Below the pieces are notes generated by a model that saw only the letters and a list, made by a program, of their open reading frames with translations, was not told the origin of the DNA and made no database searches. Below are positions 8,061-16,808 of a DNA stretch of 35,110 bases, piece after piece (position 1 is the first letter of the stretch; every line of letters starts with the position of its first letter). This DNA is from Candidatus Wolfebacteria bacterium (GTDB lineage Bacteria > Patescibacteriota > Minisyncoccia > Phycocordibacterales > Phycocordibacteraceae). Both the position numbers and the translations under genes were made by a program. The stretch covers positions 1 to 35,110 of the forward strand of contig NVRX02000004.1 of NCBI GenBank assembly GCA_002400985.2, in the 5' to 3' direction.

Positions 8061-9131
8061 CTATTTAAAGACAGGCTGATCTTTGTCTACTGATTTATTG
8101 AGAACAACACCTTCTCCAATGTCTCTTGCAGAATATTGATTCTCTTCAAGAGGAATTGCGAAATAAAAGTCTTCACCTAATGACTCTTTTGTAAGCTTCT
8201 GACCTTTTACTAAATCTTTCTTGGCATACATTCCTCTAGAAACACTCTGAATATAATCTCTTTCTTTTTGTGGAATTTCTCTTTCACCTTCTCCTTCTCC
8301 AACCATTTCTTTTGCTGTAAGAAATGCCTTAAACCAAATGTCTGCTTGTTCTGGAAGAGAACAATACTTAGAAACTGCAATCCCATCTGCATCTATATCA
8401 ACATGCCTCTCAAAAGTTCGTGCACCTTTTGCATATGCAATAGTTATAGAAGAAACCCAGTCATTATACTCATGAGTTGAAAGACCAATTACATTATTTG
8501 GATACCTGTCTACGAGGAAATCAATTTGATGTAAGTGCAGGTCACTGTTCTCTGAAGGATACAGAGAAACACAGTGATTTACCGCAAGAGGTATATTCTT
8601 ATTTTCAAACAGCTTAACAATCCTATCAATGTCCTCAATGTCTGTTCCTCCGTTTGAAACAGCTGTTGGGAGATTTGCCTCTACAATTTTATCAAGAAGA
8701 CTTAGAGCTTTGGTGTCCTGGCTGGCTATTTTAAGAATTTCAATTCCAAGATCGACACAAAGATCTACTGACTTCTCATCGAATGGAGTTGCCATTGGAA
8801 TGAGCCCCCTTTTCTTTATCTCATCAACAAGTTCTTGGAACTCACCTTTTGTAAGCTGCGTTGACAGAGTCTTTTTTATGTATCGAGAATTTTGACCAGG
8901 AGGAACCACGATTTCGTCAGCACCTTTTTCTAATTTGTTTTCTTGCTGTGATGGATGGATAAACGTTTCCACATCTCGTAACTGTAGTTTAATAGCAGCT
9001 TTTATTCCATTATTTTCAACAACATCTGCGTAATCACGAATAATCTTTAACCCCCTCTTAACATCGCCCCAATGATTATTCGCTATTTCGAGTACAAATA
9101 GATCTTCAAAAATATTGCTTTTCATAATCAT
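8061..9131 (-). CDS. NeuB-family nonulosonic acid synthase with SAF domain
   Basis: A 356-residue enzyme condensing phosphoenolpyruvate with a hexose, hexosamine or hexose phosphate to make a nine-carbon ulosonic acid. The NeuB barrel carries EIANNHWGD (15-23), KLQ (48-50), ATPFDEKSVD (114-123), HCVSLYPS (186-193), GLSTHEYND (216-224) and FERHVDIDAD (240-249), all at the expected spacing for PEP, metal and sugar binding. A C-terminal SAF (antifreeze-like) domain spans about 293-356. The start is ATG 9131 or ATG 9125; a TATTAT box with a TTGCAA -35 at 16 bp lies just upstream. With the HAD phosphatase and KdsB-like genes it mirrors the three-gene Kdn set of Bacteroides. Neither a NeuC-type epimerase nor pseudaminic/legionaminic genes are seen, so mannose-6-phosphate is a plausible substrate. 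Confidence 0.9.
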   Translation of the reverse strand: MIMKSNIFEDLFVLEIANNHWGDVKRGLKIIRDYADVVENNGIKAAIKLQLRDVETFIHPSQQENKLEKGADEIVVPPGQNSRYIKKTLSTQLTKGEFQELVDEIKKRGLIPMATPFDEKSVDLCVDLGIEILKIASQDTKALSLLDKIVEANLPTAVSNGGTDIEDIDRIVKLFENKNIPLAVNHCVSLYPSENSDLHLHQIDFLVDRYPNNVIGLSTHEYNDWVSSITIAYAKGARTFERHVDIDADGIAVSKYCSLPEQADIWFKAFLTAKEMVGEGEGEREIPQKERDYIQSVSRGMYAKKDLVKGQKLTKESLGEDFYFAIPLEENQYSARDIGEGVVLNKSVDKDQPVFK

Positions 9132-9152
9132 TCTATAATATAGACAACTTAG

Positions 9153-10517
9153 TTATTTGCAAACTTCTTTAAAAACAGAATTTGCAAGCCTTTTGCCAGA
9201 AAAACCATCAAATGGCGTAACAAACATCTCTACAATCTTCTCTCTTCCTTCTTTATCTTTCAGTGGGTCAGAAATATAATCATTTATATTTTGCGCCAAC
9301 TCTTCAGAACTCTCTGGTAATGCTACGCCACCAGTACTAACAAGCTTTTCATAATGATCAAAGTGATCATATAAACGTCCCACTTCTTCCCAATAAGAAA
9401 TCTTTCTATTTTTTGAATCAAAATTTATACATATTGTCGGCCGACCAAACACTGCAGCATCAATTGAAAGTGTTGAGGCAATGTTTATGATGACATCTGA
9501 GTGATACATAAGATTTATAAACTTTTCAGTGTCAGAAAAAGAAATTTTTGTTTTATCCATAAATATTGGATCTAAAACAACGTGTTTCAGGTTCTCAAGA
9601 CCGTACTCTTCAATACTAAACAAAGAGGCAGGATGTGGCCTAAAAATAACTTGTGCAGACTCCTTTATTGCCCTTTTTTCTATAGCTTTATTTAGAATTC
9701 CAGGCAATTCATCCTCGCTATAATAAAAATCAGACCCTCCAAGAAAAATAAGCTTCTTTGAAGAGTCTAATCCAAGTTTTTTAAAAAAGTCTTTTTTGGA
9801 CATTAAATATTTCTGAGAGTTTTTATATAAATCATAGTGAGGTAATCCAATTACTTTTGTCTTAATAAGACTTGTGTTAATACTTTGAAATTTTTCTGCA
9901 GCTTCAACAAGCCATTTGTTTTGAAAAATAAATGTATCCGGGATAACAGCCAACAAACCATGGTTATTTAAATTGTCCCAACTTCTTACCATTCCAATTA
10001 AGTTAATTTTTCTTTTTTTAGCTTCAATTGCAACATGTACATCAAACTCATTATCGATTAGTGACGGGGTAAATACACTATCAAAATTACCGCGTTCAAA
10101 GACTTCTTGAATTCTTTTTGGGGTAGTAATTTTTAAAACTAATTGCCGTATAAAAAATTGATACCATGCAAATGGAGCGAGCACCTTTCCAATAAAGCTT
10201 TTTACCAATGTAGACGAGAGCCTTGCTTGGTCTTTTTTTAAGGCCCTCATTCTGTATGTTGTAACGCTGTGCGATTGCATTCCTGTCCTTACCAAAAAAT
10301 TTATAATTTTTTGGTAAGGAGTTCGTGACTCGTGAACAAATCCTTCCACAATTACATCTGGAGGTGTTTTTTCATTAAAATACTTTATTTTTTCACTCTC
10401 TACGAGAAGAGTAATTTTATTTTCTATGTTTAGTTTTTGAAATTCAGGCCAAAAATCTGTATCAAATATATTTCGACGAATAATATCTTTTGAGAAAACT
10501 AAAAGTATATTTTTCAT
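9153..10517 (-). CDS. GT-B-fold transferase with HP and S motifs; possible CMP-nonulosonate transferase
   Basis: A 454-residue protein with an alpha/beta pattern typical of GT-B enzymes. Two motifs stand out in the C-terminal half: IFRPHPAS (His295, Pro296) and NIASTLSIDAAVFGRP (345-360). The HP plus Ser/Thr pair is shared by families that use cytidine-linked donors, namely polysialyl and KpsC/KpsS-type CMP-sugar transferases and CDP-glycerol glycerophosphotransferases. Next to it are the NeuB-like and CMP-synthetase genes, so transfer of the nonulosonate onto the repeat unit is an attractive role. A CDP-polyol phosphotransferase is the main alternative. It overlaps the FkbM gene upstream by 4 bp. 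The family call is moderate and the donor is inference. Confidence 0.6.
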   Translation of the reverse strand: MKNILLVFSKDIIRRNIFDTDFWPEFQKLNIENKITLLVESEKIKYFNEKTPPDVIVEGFVHESRTPYQKIINFLVRTGMQSHSVTTYRMRALKKDQARLSSTLVKSFIGKVLAPFAWYQFFIRQLVLKITTPKRIQEVFERGNFDSVFTPSLIDNEFDVHVAIEAKKRKINLIGMVRSWDNLNNHGLLAVIPDTFIFQNKWLVEAAEKFQSINTSLIKTKVIGLPHYDLYKNSQKYLMSKKDFFKKLGLDSSKKLIFLGGSDFYYSEDELPGILNKAIEKRAIKESAQVIFRPHPASLFSIEEYGLENLKHVVLDPIFMDKTKISFSDTEKFINLMYHSDVIINIASTLSIDAAVFGRPTICINFDSKNRKISYWEEVGRLYDHFDHYEKLVSTGGVALPESSEELAQNINDYISDPLKDKEGREKIVEMFVTPFDGFSGKRLANSVFKEVCK

Positions 10518-11353
10518 ACTGGTTTTTTAGAAGCCTCTATAATATACGTTTTAAATCCATCTGGTTTTTCAGCATTGAGACTAATCTTATATGAAAAACT
10601 ATTTTTTTCAAAAAAGTTTAAAATATCAGACAAATTATTATCTTCAACACCAAAGGCGTAATGATACTCCATAAGTATAGACTTGATGTTCTTTGAAGAT
10701 GCAGCTGCACTCAAATCCTTAAACACTGATCCTTCTGAAAGTTGTACATCTATTTTTAACAAATCAACATCTTCATCAATATATTCAGAAAGTTTACTTT
10801 TTCTTACTGTAACTTCTGTGCCTCCTCGTCTCTCTTCTAAAGAGGTTGTCGATGCAAGAGACATTCCTTCTCGAATAAATAAACTAACCGTACCTTCTGA
10901 ATCTGAAAGAGCCGTGCTGCACACGCTTACACCCTTCAGGTTATTTGCTTCTATATTTTTCTCTAAAAGGGCAACGACGTCCGGAGAAGGTTCAAATACT
11001 TTTATTTTCGCACCTGGATACAGGTGTTTGAAATATAATACTGATACTCCTATATTTCCGCCACAGTCATAGATCGTTGGGTTGTTTTTCTTGAATTTAA
11101 AATAATACGCCTCATCTATAAATATTTCTTCTATTAACATCTCTAATTCAGAAATAGTTTTAAAATAAATTTTAAAACCTAAAAATTTAATTGATTTTAA
11201 ATGTAAAATACGACCATTTAAAAAATTAGCAAAAGCAATCTTTGTATAGAAATAGAACAAAGAAACCTTCTCCAAAATTTTTGTATTTTTGCTAAAAAAG
11301 ATTTTGGCTATGTTTAAAAAATATTTCTTTATTCTGTGTTGAATATTTTTCAT
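10514..11353 (-). CDS. FkbM-family methyltransferase, copy A (unusual motif)
   Basis: A 279-residue SAM-dependent methyltransferase of the FkbM family, which O-methylates sugars or polyketides. The SAM pocket is clear: YDCGGNIGVSVLYFKHLYPG (95-114) and KVFEPSPD (118-125). In most relatives the next motif reads K-I-D-V/I-E-G-A-E; here residues 200-209 are KIDVQLSEGS, so the Glu-Gly-Ala of the motif is replaced by Gln-Leu-Ser. The N-terminal 90 residues are a basic, aromatic-rich extension shared with the next gene. It is a tandem paralogue of the gene at 11357-12256, with only 3 bp between them. The altered motif may mean changed specificity or weakened activity. Confidence 0.85.
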   Translation of the reverse strand: MKNIQHRIKKYFLNIAKIFFSKNTKILEKVSLFYFYTKIAFANFLNGRILHLKSIKFLGFKIYFKTISELEMLIEEIFIDEAYYFKFKKNNPTIYDCGGNIGVSVLYFKHLYPGAKIKVFEPSPDVVALLEKNIEANNLKGVSVCSTALSDSEGTVSLFIREGMSLASTTSLEERRGGTEVTVRKSKLSEYIDEDVDLLKIDVQLSEGSVFKDLSAAASSKNIKSILMEYHYAFGVEDNNLSDILNFFEKNSFSYKISLNAEKPDGFKTYIIEASKKPV

Positions 11354-11356
11354 ATA

Positions 11357-12256
11357 TTATTTCTTAAGAGCAACTAACATAATGTGAGAAAAGCTTCGCG
11401 CATTCAAGTCAATTACCCTACTCACGTCACTTACAAAAGATATTTTAAATTTAGCTTTTTCAAGACTGGAGACTATACCTGAAAGTAAGTTTGTCTCTCC
11501 AGAAATAGAATGGTACTCCATCGTTATACGTCTTATTTTTTGCAGCACATTACTTTCTGAGAGTTCCTCAATAACTTGACCTTCTGCACCCTCTATATCT
11601 ATCTTGAGAAAGTCTACTTCTTTTGTAATGTAACTAGATAATTTTACTACACAAACTTTGATACTCTTTTTCATGTTTGATTTATCATGAGTGTCGGTCA
11701 TTCCTTTAGAAATAGTTGCAGCCCTTTTGTCTCCAAACATCTCAATTTCTCCCTCCTCTGCGCCAACAGCCTTTGTAATTATCTCAACATCAACTAAATT
11801 ATTATTTGTAATATTTCTTTGTAAGATTTCAGCATTTTCAGGAAGCGCTTCAAACACCTTAATGTGTGCGCCTGGGTATAGGTATTTAAAATACAGTACT
11901 GACATTCCAATATTTCCACCACAATCTATTATACAAGGACTTTCTTTTTCAGAATCAAAATAATAATTATCTTCTAAAAATATTTCCCTAAATGTCCAAT
12001 AGAAATCTGAAAAGTCATCGAATTCAATAACAAAAGAAAGAAAACGTTGTTTTTTAACATTAAGAAATCTTCCGTCAAAAAACCTATTAAAAATGATGAG
12101 AACATACGAATAGAAAAATATTAATTTTTGGGAAAATAAAAGATATTTTTTGGAAAAAATATTCTTAATATCAGAGTGTATTTCTTTAATTTTTATAAAC
12201 ATATGTTTATTTAATAGATTTTTGAATGTTTCTAAATTTCCTATATTTCTAAACAT
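11357..12256 (-). CDS. FkbM-family methyltransferase, copy B
   Basis: A 299-residue FkbM-type SAM-dependent methyltransferase (numbering below counts the in-frame TTG codon just before the chosen ATG at 12254-12256). It has IDCGGNIGMSVLYFKYLYPG (111-130) for SAM binding, KVFEALPEN, and the standard KIDIEGAEG motif at 219-227, which copy A lacks. The N-terminal region aligns with copy A from the internal MFIKIKEI onward, so ATG at about 12202 is another possible start. Strong similarity around the SAM pocket and the tandem placement point to duplication. The likely job is O-methylation of a sugar in the repeat unit made by this operon. Confidence 0.87.
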   Translation of the reverse strand: MFRNIGNLETFKNLLNKHMFIKIKEIHSDIKNIFSKKYLLFSQKLIFFYSYVLIIFNRFFDGRFLNVKKQRFLSFVIEFDDFSDFYWTFREIFLEDNYYFDSEKESPCIIDCGGNIGMSVLYFKYLYPGAHIKVFEALPENAEILQRNITNNNLVDVEIITKAVGAEEGEIEMFGDKRAATISKGMTDTHDKSNMKKSIKVCVVKLSSYITKEVDFLKIDIEGAEGQVIEELSESNVLQKIRRITMEYHSISGETNLLSGIVSSLEKAKFKISFVSDVSRVIDLNARSFSHIMLVALKK

Positions 12257-12288
12257 CAACTATTAAATGCATATTACAGAAATACTGA

Positions 12289-13431
12289 CTAATTAGCAAA
12301 AAGGTGCTTGAAAATCCTATCTGCTCTCTTCTTCCACGAATAATCTTCAATATCTGCTCTTGCTGCTTTTGATCTCTCAAATCTGTCTTCATCTTTGAAA
12401 ACACTCTTTATTATTGAAGCTAATTTTTTTGGATTGTCTGGCTCAACCAAATAAGAATTAGAGGTGTTCAGTATTTCAGATATTGAGGGTATATTTGAGG
12501 CTAAAATAGGAGTTTTGCTTGCCATGTATTCAAATAGTTTCATTGGTGAAGTATAGAATTTTGAAATATCTTGTTTTGCGGTATTTGGTAAAATAAGTAA
12601 ATCTGACGACCTTTGCCAAAGAGGTATTTCTGCATGAGGTTTAAAACCAAGGATAACAATATTTTGCACATGCCCATACTTTAACCTAAAGGAATCAACT
12701 CCATCTGAGGTCCCTCCTACAAATAAAATTTCAAAAGTATTAGAAAGTTGTTTCGCTGCCTCTGCAAGAATATCAACGCCCTTCCAATCGTATAAATGTC
12801 CTGTATATAGAATTATCTTTTTTTTATTTGAGAAAGTATATTTTAACTTTTCCCTAGCTTCTTTTTTTGATTCTGGAATATCAAATTCTGAAATCTCTAC
12901 AGCGTTTCTCTCTAAAAAAGTTTTTCCGGCAACTTGTGGAAAATCTTTTTTAATCTTTTTTAATTTCCACTTATTTGTAACAAGAACCCACCTAACATTA
13001 GAGAACAGCATTCCATAAAACCATTTTTTCTTTTCTGGATAGTCGTGAACTTCAAAAAGAGTATTTTTGAAAAATAGTGAAGCAAACAATAATGGTAATG
13101 TTTCATTTGTATATATAATATCTTCTCTTTTTGCATTTCTTAAAAGGAAAAGGACTGATGAAAGAGAGTAGAAAAAAAGACTTACGTAAAAAGAAAGATT
13201 TCCCAAAAAACTAAAGAGGTCTATTGTTGGAACATATTTAACTTCAAAATTGTCTTTAACATTATAATACTTTACAAAAGGTTCCTTTTTTGCTTTAAAT
13301 CTTTTTGGTACAATCAAAACAACTTTTGCACCAAGATTAGAAAAAGATTCACAACTTTTTGCTGCAAAAAGAGAAGCTGCCTTCTCGCTTGGGAATCTGC
13401 CATGAAATAATAAAAATATTTTTTTATTCAT
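12289..13431 (-). CDS. Glycosyltransferase family 4
   Basis: A 380-residue GT-B retaining glycosyltransferase. The N-terminal acceptor half begins KIFLLFHGRFPSEKAASLFA. The C-terminal donor half has YTGHLYDWKGVDIL, then VGGTSDGVDSF, VILGFKPHAEIPLW, DLLILPN and SPMKLFEYMASKTPILAS. This is the usual GT4 series, with the E-x7-E type site changed to the KLFEYMA form seen in many WbuB/WcaI-like enzymes. ATG 13431 is preferred because it directly precedes the first beta strand; ATG 13443 is in frame four codons upstream. It overlaps the sulfotransferase gene end by 8 bp. The donor sugar cannot be told from sequence. Confidence 0.87.
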   Translation of the reverse strand: MNKKIFLLFHGRFPSEKAASLFAAKSCESFSNLGAKVVLIVPKRFKAKKEPFVKYYNVKDNFEVKYVPTIDLFSFLGNLSFYVSLFFYSLSSVLFLLRNAKREDIIYTNETLPLLFASLFFKNTLFEVHDYPEKKKWFYGMLFSNVRWVLVTNKWKLKKIKKDFPQVAGKTFLERNAVEISEFDIPESKKEAREKLKYTFSNKKKIILYTGHLYDWKGVDILAEAAKQLSNTFEILFVGGTSDGVDSFRLKYGHVQNIVILGFKPHAEIPLWQRSSDLLILPNTAKQDISKFYTSPMKLFEYMASKTPILASNIPSISEILNTSNSYLVEPDNPKKLASIIKSVFKDEDRFERSKAARADIEDYSWKKRADRIFKHLFAN

Positions 13432-14296
13432 ATTTCCAATCATTTAAAGACCTGCCCAAAAGAATCTCCAGCTTCTCTATGTCACATTTGTACAGTTCCC
13501 AAAGTTTTTTCTTGTAAGATTCTAATAAAACTTCTTTTTCCTCTTTTGTATCCCCTGCACTATTTGCGTTACGTAAGTAATTTAACAGATCAGCTATTTT
13601 AAAGAATTTTAATAACTTAATTAGAACTCTCCAAAAAAAATATTTCTTTTTACGTAATCTACCAGAAAAAAGTTTTTCAAACCAATTAAATTTAAAATTA
13701 AGATTTTTTGACTTATTTATCTCTCTTAAGAGTGACCCAGGAACAAAAGTGTTGTTTACACCAAGGAAACTATAAATATTTTGAATGAATGCTTCAGCAT
13801 CCTTTTTATGGTCATCATGAATCACAATCAAAACTTTTTCTTTGTCAAAATATTTATAAATGTTTTGTAAATATTTATAATATGCGCTTTGCTCAATAAT
13901 GTGTCGACGATCTTCTGTAAAAAGCTCACCAAAGTCTTTAATACCAACATTTTTTCTTTTCACATACAAAAAATGAGAAAATGCTCTTTCGATTGGATTT
14001 CTAAGTGAGATAAGGATTTTTGTGTCTGGATAATCCTCCTTTATTCTTTTCAAGGCTTTTTCCTCAAAAATATATTCTGGACAAAATTCTCCTGTAATCT
14101 TATCTTCGTAATTTTTAAAGAAAGTTTTGTAGAAACCTAACCCTCTTTTGTAATTGTGGTCATGGTCAAAAAAATGAACCTCTTTCCACGTTGGCGTGCA
14201 AATTTCTGGGTGTTCCTGTAAGCATTTAGCAATCCACGTAGTGCCTGACCTTGAAGTTCCAACGCCAACAAAATCAACTGTGAAGTTTTTACCCAT
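13424..14296 (-). CDS. PAPS-dependent carbohydrate sulfotransferase
   Basis: A 290-residue sulfotransferase (Sulfotransfer_1 type) that moves sulfate from PAPS to a hydroxyl of a glycan. The 5'-phosphosulfate loop is GTSRSGTTW (13-21), KEVHFFD (38-44) lies at the acceptor side, and the 3'-phosphate site is RNPIERAFSHF (99-109), close to heparan and bacterial Nod-type enzymes. It starts inside the last 8 bp of the carbamoyltransferase gene, indicating translational coupling. No PAPS-making enzymes (sulfate adenylyltransferase or APS kinase) were found in the window, so the donor must come from elsewhere in the genome or from a host. Glycan sulfation is notable in a reduced CPR-type genome. Confidence 0.9.
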   Translation of the reverse strand: MGKNFTVDFVGVGTSRSGTTWIAKCLQEHPEICTPTWKEVHFFDHDHNYKRGLGFYKTFFKNYEDKITGEFCPEYIFEEKALKRIKEDYPDTKILISLRNPIERAFSHFLYVKRKNVGIKDFGELFTEDRRHIIEQSAYYKYLQNIYKYFDKEKVLIVIHDDHKKDAEAFIQNIYSFLGVNNTFVPGSLLREINKSKNLNFKFNWFEKLFSGRLRKKKYFFWRVLIKLLKFFKIADLLNYLRNANSAGDTKEEKEVLLESYKKKLWELYKCDIEKLEILLGRSLNDWKYE

Positions 14297-15944
14297 TTTT
14301 TATAACGAGATAATTACCCATTACCAAAATATCAAACCCTGTTGAAAAGAAGCATCGCAGGGCATCTCGTGGAGTACACACAATTGGCTCACCGCTATCA
14401 TTGAATGAGGTGTTGAGCGTCATTGGATATCCATTAATTTTTTCAATTTCCTTTAGAAGGTTGTAGTACCTTTCATTTTGTTCTTTTCGAACTGTTTGAA
14501 TCCTACTACTTCCATCAACATGAGTAATTGCAGGAAAAGTGTACCTAAAGTCATCTTGCAAATAGAATGTATGAAGCATATACGGACTGTCTTTTGCTTT
14601 GTCTACACCTTTGAAAAACTTTGTAGCAGACTCCTCTGCTACAGACGGAGCAAATGGACGCCAAACCTCCCGGTGCTTAATTTCAACATTTACCTTGGCT
14701 GCAATATCTTTAATTGTAGGGTCAGCAAGAATTGTTCTGTTCCCAAGAGCTCTAGGCCCCATCTCCATTCTCCCCTGGAACCAACCAACCATTTTCCCAT
14801 CGGTAACATACCTAGCTGTAATCTCTTCTATATTTTTATGGTACTTATAATTTACTTTTGACTCCTTAAGAACTTTTTCAATTTCATCATTTGAAAAACC
14901 AGGACCCCAATACGCATGAATGAGAGTCATGTCTGGATTATCACCAACCATTGCAGAGACTTCCATTGCAGCACCCAGAGCAATACCTCCATCATGTGCA
15001 GCAGGTTGAATAAATAAATCATCACAAAAATCTTGCTCCAATAACCTACTATTTGTATTGCAATTTAATGCAACACCTCCAGCTAAAGCGAAATTCCTTA
15101 TACCGGTCTTTTCGTACGCTTCTTTTGCAAGGTTCACAACAGAGTCTTCAAGCGCTTTCTGTAGACTGGCTGCAAGATCTTTATGATCCTGCGTTATTTC
15201 TTCTCCTCGATTTCTTGCAAGATGCCCGTATAATTTTCCAATATTCCTACGGTCTATTTTATAGTTATTGTGATTTTGAATATTTAAAATTGTAGAAAAA
15301 TCGTATTTTGGTTCTCCATAACTAGCCAACCCCATTGTCTTTCCTTCTCCATGTACACCCATACTTAAAAGCCCTGTAACACGTGTATATACGAGACCAA
15401 TAGAATTCCATTTCTTTTTTGTAAACATTCCTCCAAGTGGAATATCCCAAATTCTTTTCAGAATCCCATCTTTACCCTCAAAAAAAGCAAAGCTTTCTGT
15501 CTCCCCAGAACCATCAATAGTGAGTACATTCGCCTCTTTAAACCCAGAACACCGATACGTACTTGCTGCATGTGAAAGATGGTGACCTACATACTCAACC
15601 CTTGCCCCAGACTGTTTTTTTAAACCTCGCAAATAAAGAGTGAAGAAAATATAATTAACAATATCTTTCATCAAATTTGTTGGATATAGATTTATTCTCC
15701 CTTTTTTAATAAAAGCAAGAGGGTCATAGGCCACAGCGATCACATCTACGTCTTTAAACTTTATACCACCTTCCTTTAAACAATAATCCACACTTAACTT
15801 TGGATAACCTCGCGCATGTCGAAGACGGTTAAATCGTTCTTCCTCTGCTGTTGCGACAATTTTTCCGTCTTTAACTAATGCAGCAGCGCTATCATGCTGC
15901 CAAGAAATCATGTTTGGTACCTGGTTTATGCCTAGAATATTCAT
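14289..15944 (-). CDS. O-carbamoyltransferase, NodU/CmcH/TobZ family
   Basis: A 551-residue enzyme that makes carbamoyl-adenylate from carbamoyl phosphate and ATP and transfers the carbamoyl group to a sugar hydroxyl. The N-terminal Kae1-like half has HDSAAAL (17-23), EEERFNRLRHARGYP (34-48), HHLSHAAS (121-128, metal ligands) and LTIDGSGETES (141-151). LAGGVALNC (287-295) completes this half, and the C-terminal domain starts with GWFQGRMEMGPRALGNR (387-403). Full length for the family. A promoter is visible: TTGTAA at 15976-15981, 17 bp, TATACT at 15953-15958, then 8 nt to ATG 15944, with no Shine-Dalgarno. The gene therefore probably starts a sub-operon with the sulfotransferase and the following genes, translated leaderless. 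No carbamoyl phosphate synthase is in the window. Confidence 0.95.
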   Translation of the reverse strand: MNILGINQVPNMISWQHDSAAALVKDGKIVATAEEERFNRLRHARGYPKLSVDYCLKEGGIKFKDVDVIAVAYDPLAFIKKGRINLYPTNLMKDIVNYIFFTLYLRGLKKQSGARVEYVGHHLSHAASTYRCSGFKEANVLTIDGSGETESFAFFEGKDGILKRIWDIPLGGMFTKKKWNSIGLVYTRVTGLLSMGVHGEGKTMGLASYGEPKYDFSTILNIQNHNNYKIDRRNIGKLYGHLARNRGEEITQDHKDLAASLQKALEDSVVNLAKEAYEKTGIRNFALAGGVALNCNTNSRLLEQDFCDDLFIQPAAHDGGIALGAAMEVSAMVGDNPDMTLIHAYWGPGFSNDEIEKVLKESKVNYKYHKNIEEITARYVTDGKMVGWFQGRMEMGPRALGNRTILADPTIKDIAAKVNVEIKHREVWRPFAPSVAEESATKFFKGVDKAKDSPYMLHTFYLQDDFRYTFPAITHVDGSSRIQTVRKEQNERYYNLLKEIEKINGYPMTLNTSFNDSGEPIVCTPRDALRCFFSTGFDILVMGNYLVIKNG

Positions 15945-15952
15945 TGTTTTGT

Positions 15953-15981
15953 AGTATATATCCTTTGATTTTGTATTACAA
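15953..15981 (-). promoter_or_regulatory. Sigma70-type promoter before the carbamoyltransferase gene
   Basis: -35 TTGTAA (15981-15976), 17-bp spacer, -10 TATACT (15958-15953). The -10 ends 8 nt before the ATG at 15944, so +1 falls near the start codon. It lies in a 48-bp gap after the GT2 gene. Confidence 0.6.
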
Positions 15982-15992
15982 ACACACCAACC

Positions 15993-16808
15993 TTAAGATG
16001 CAAGATCTTTATCAAAAAAATATTTGCAATATGTTTTGAATGTAACCCACTGTAAATATAATCGATTTAACTCGTATTGAGCAGGAATACCCTTTTTCCT
16101 AAATCGAAGCCTTACATACACCATTTTTATAAAGGTTTTTAATGACTCTACAGAAGGGCTATATACACCACGCATTAAAAACCTTTTGAGAGTTTGTTTT
16201 TGAGCTTTAACCATTACATCTACTCTATATACAACTTTCTTTTTATATTCTTTAAAGTCTAACTCCTCTTCTAAAAGAACATACCAAGGCTCGTTTATAA
16301 TCCCAACCAAAATGGTTTTATCAAAAAATATTTTTTCGTGTATTTTTTTCTTAAAACGAGCTCCTGATTTTTTATTAAAAAACCTAGTTTGATAATACTC
16401 TTTAAATGTTCTGTATTTTATTGATAGGTCTGGACTCGTTTTTACATACCGAACTTTATATATTAAAAAGCTCTCTTTGTTATCTTCAACAATACTTCGA
16501 ATACGATTTACTAGTTCCTTGGAGATAACCTCATCAGAATCTATATAAAAAAACCAATCATGCTTTGCTGCATCAAGAGAAATGTTTCTCTCTTTTGCAA
16601 AATCTTCTATAGGGTTTCCTGGATTACTTTGCGAAACTACTTTGCAGCCATATTCTTTAGCAATTTCTAAAGTCCCGTCTGTGCTTCCTCCATCTGTAAT
16701 AATAATTTCATCAAAATCCTTCAATCCCTCAAGAAGTCGCGGCAACTCATTTGCAACATTATAAGTTAAAACTCCAACAGAACACGATATTTTTTTATTG
16801 TTGCTCAT
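15993..16808 (-). CDS. Glycosyltransferase family 2 (WaaE/KdtX-like)
   Basis: A 271-residue GT-A inverting glycosyltransferase. It starts VGVLTYNVANELPRLLEGL, followed by DEIIITDGGSTDGTLEIA (nucleotide-binding Asp39, then Asp44), the KERNISLDAAKHDW segment and the DSDE metal site (90-93). The ER-N-x8-DW-x4-D-S-D-E pattern is that of the WaaE/KdtX group of GT2 enzymes, often beta-1,4-glucosyltransferases. The C-terminal 90 residues are basic and aromatic, typical of a membrane-facing region. It begins 14 bp inside the methyltransferase gene upstream. The donor sugar is unknown. Confidence 0.9.
   Translation of the reverse strand: MSNNKKISCSVGVLTYNVANELPRLLEGLKDFDEIIITDGGSTDGTLEIAKEYGCKVVSQSNPGNPIEDFAKERNISLDAAKHDWFFYIDSDEVISKELVNRIRSIVEDNKESFLIYKVRYVKTSPDLSIKYRTFKEYYQTRFFNKKSGARFKKKIHEKIFFDKTILVGIINEPWYVLLEEELDFKEYKKKVVYRVDVMVKAQKQTLKRFLMRGVYSPSVESLKTFIKMVYVRLRFRKKGIPAQYELNRLYLQWVTFKTYCKYFFDKDLAS

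Noticed and set aside
8061-9131. Pseudaminic or legionaminic acid pathway
   Set aside because: The companion dehydratase, aminotransferase, acetyltransferase and hydrolase genes are missing from the locus; only a general nonulosonate role is supported.
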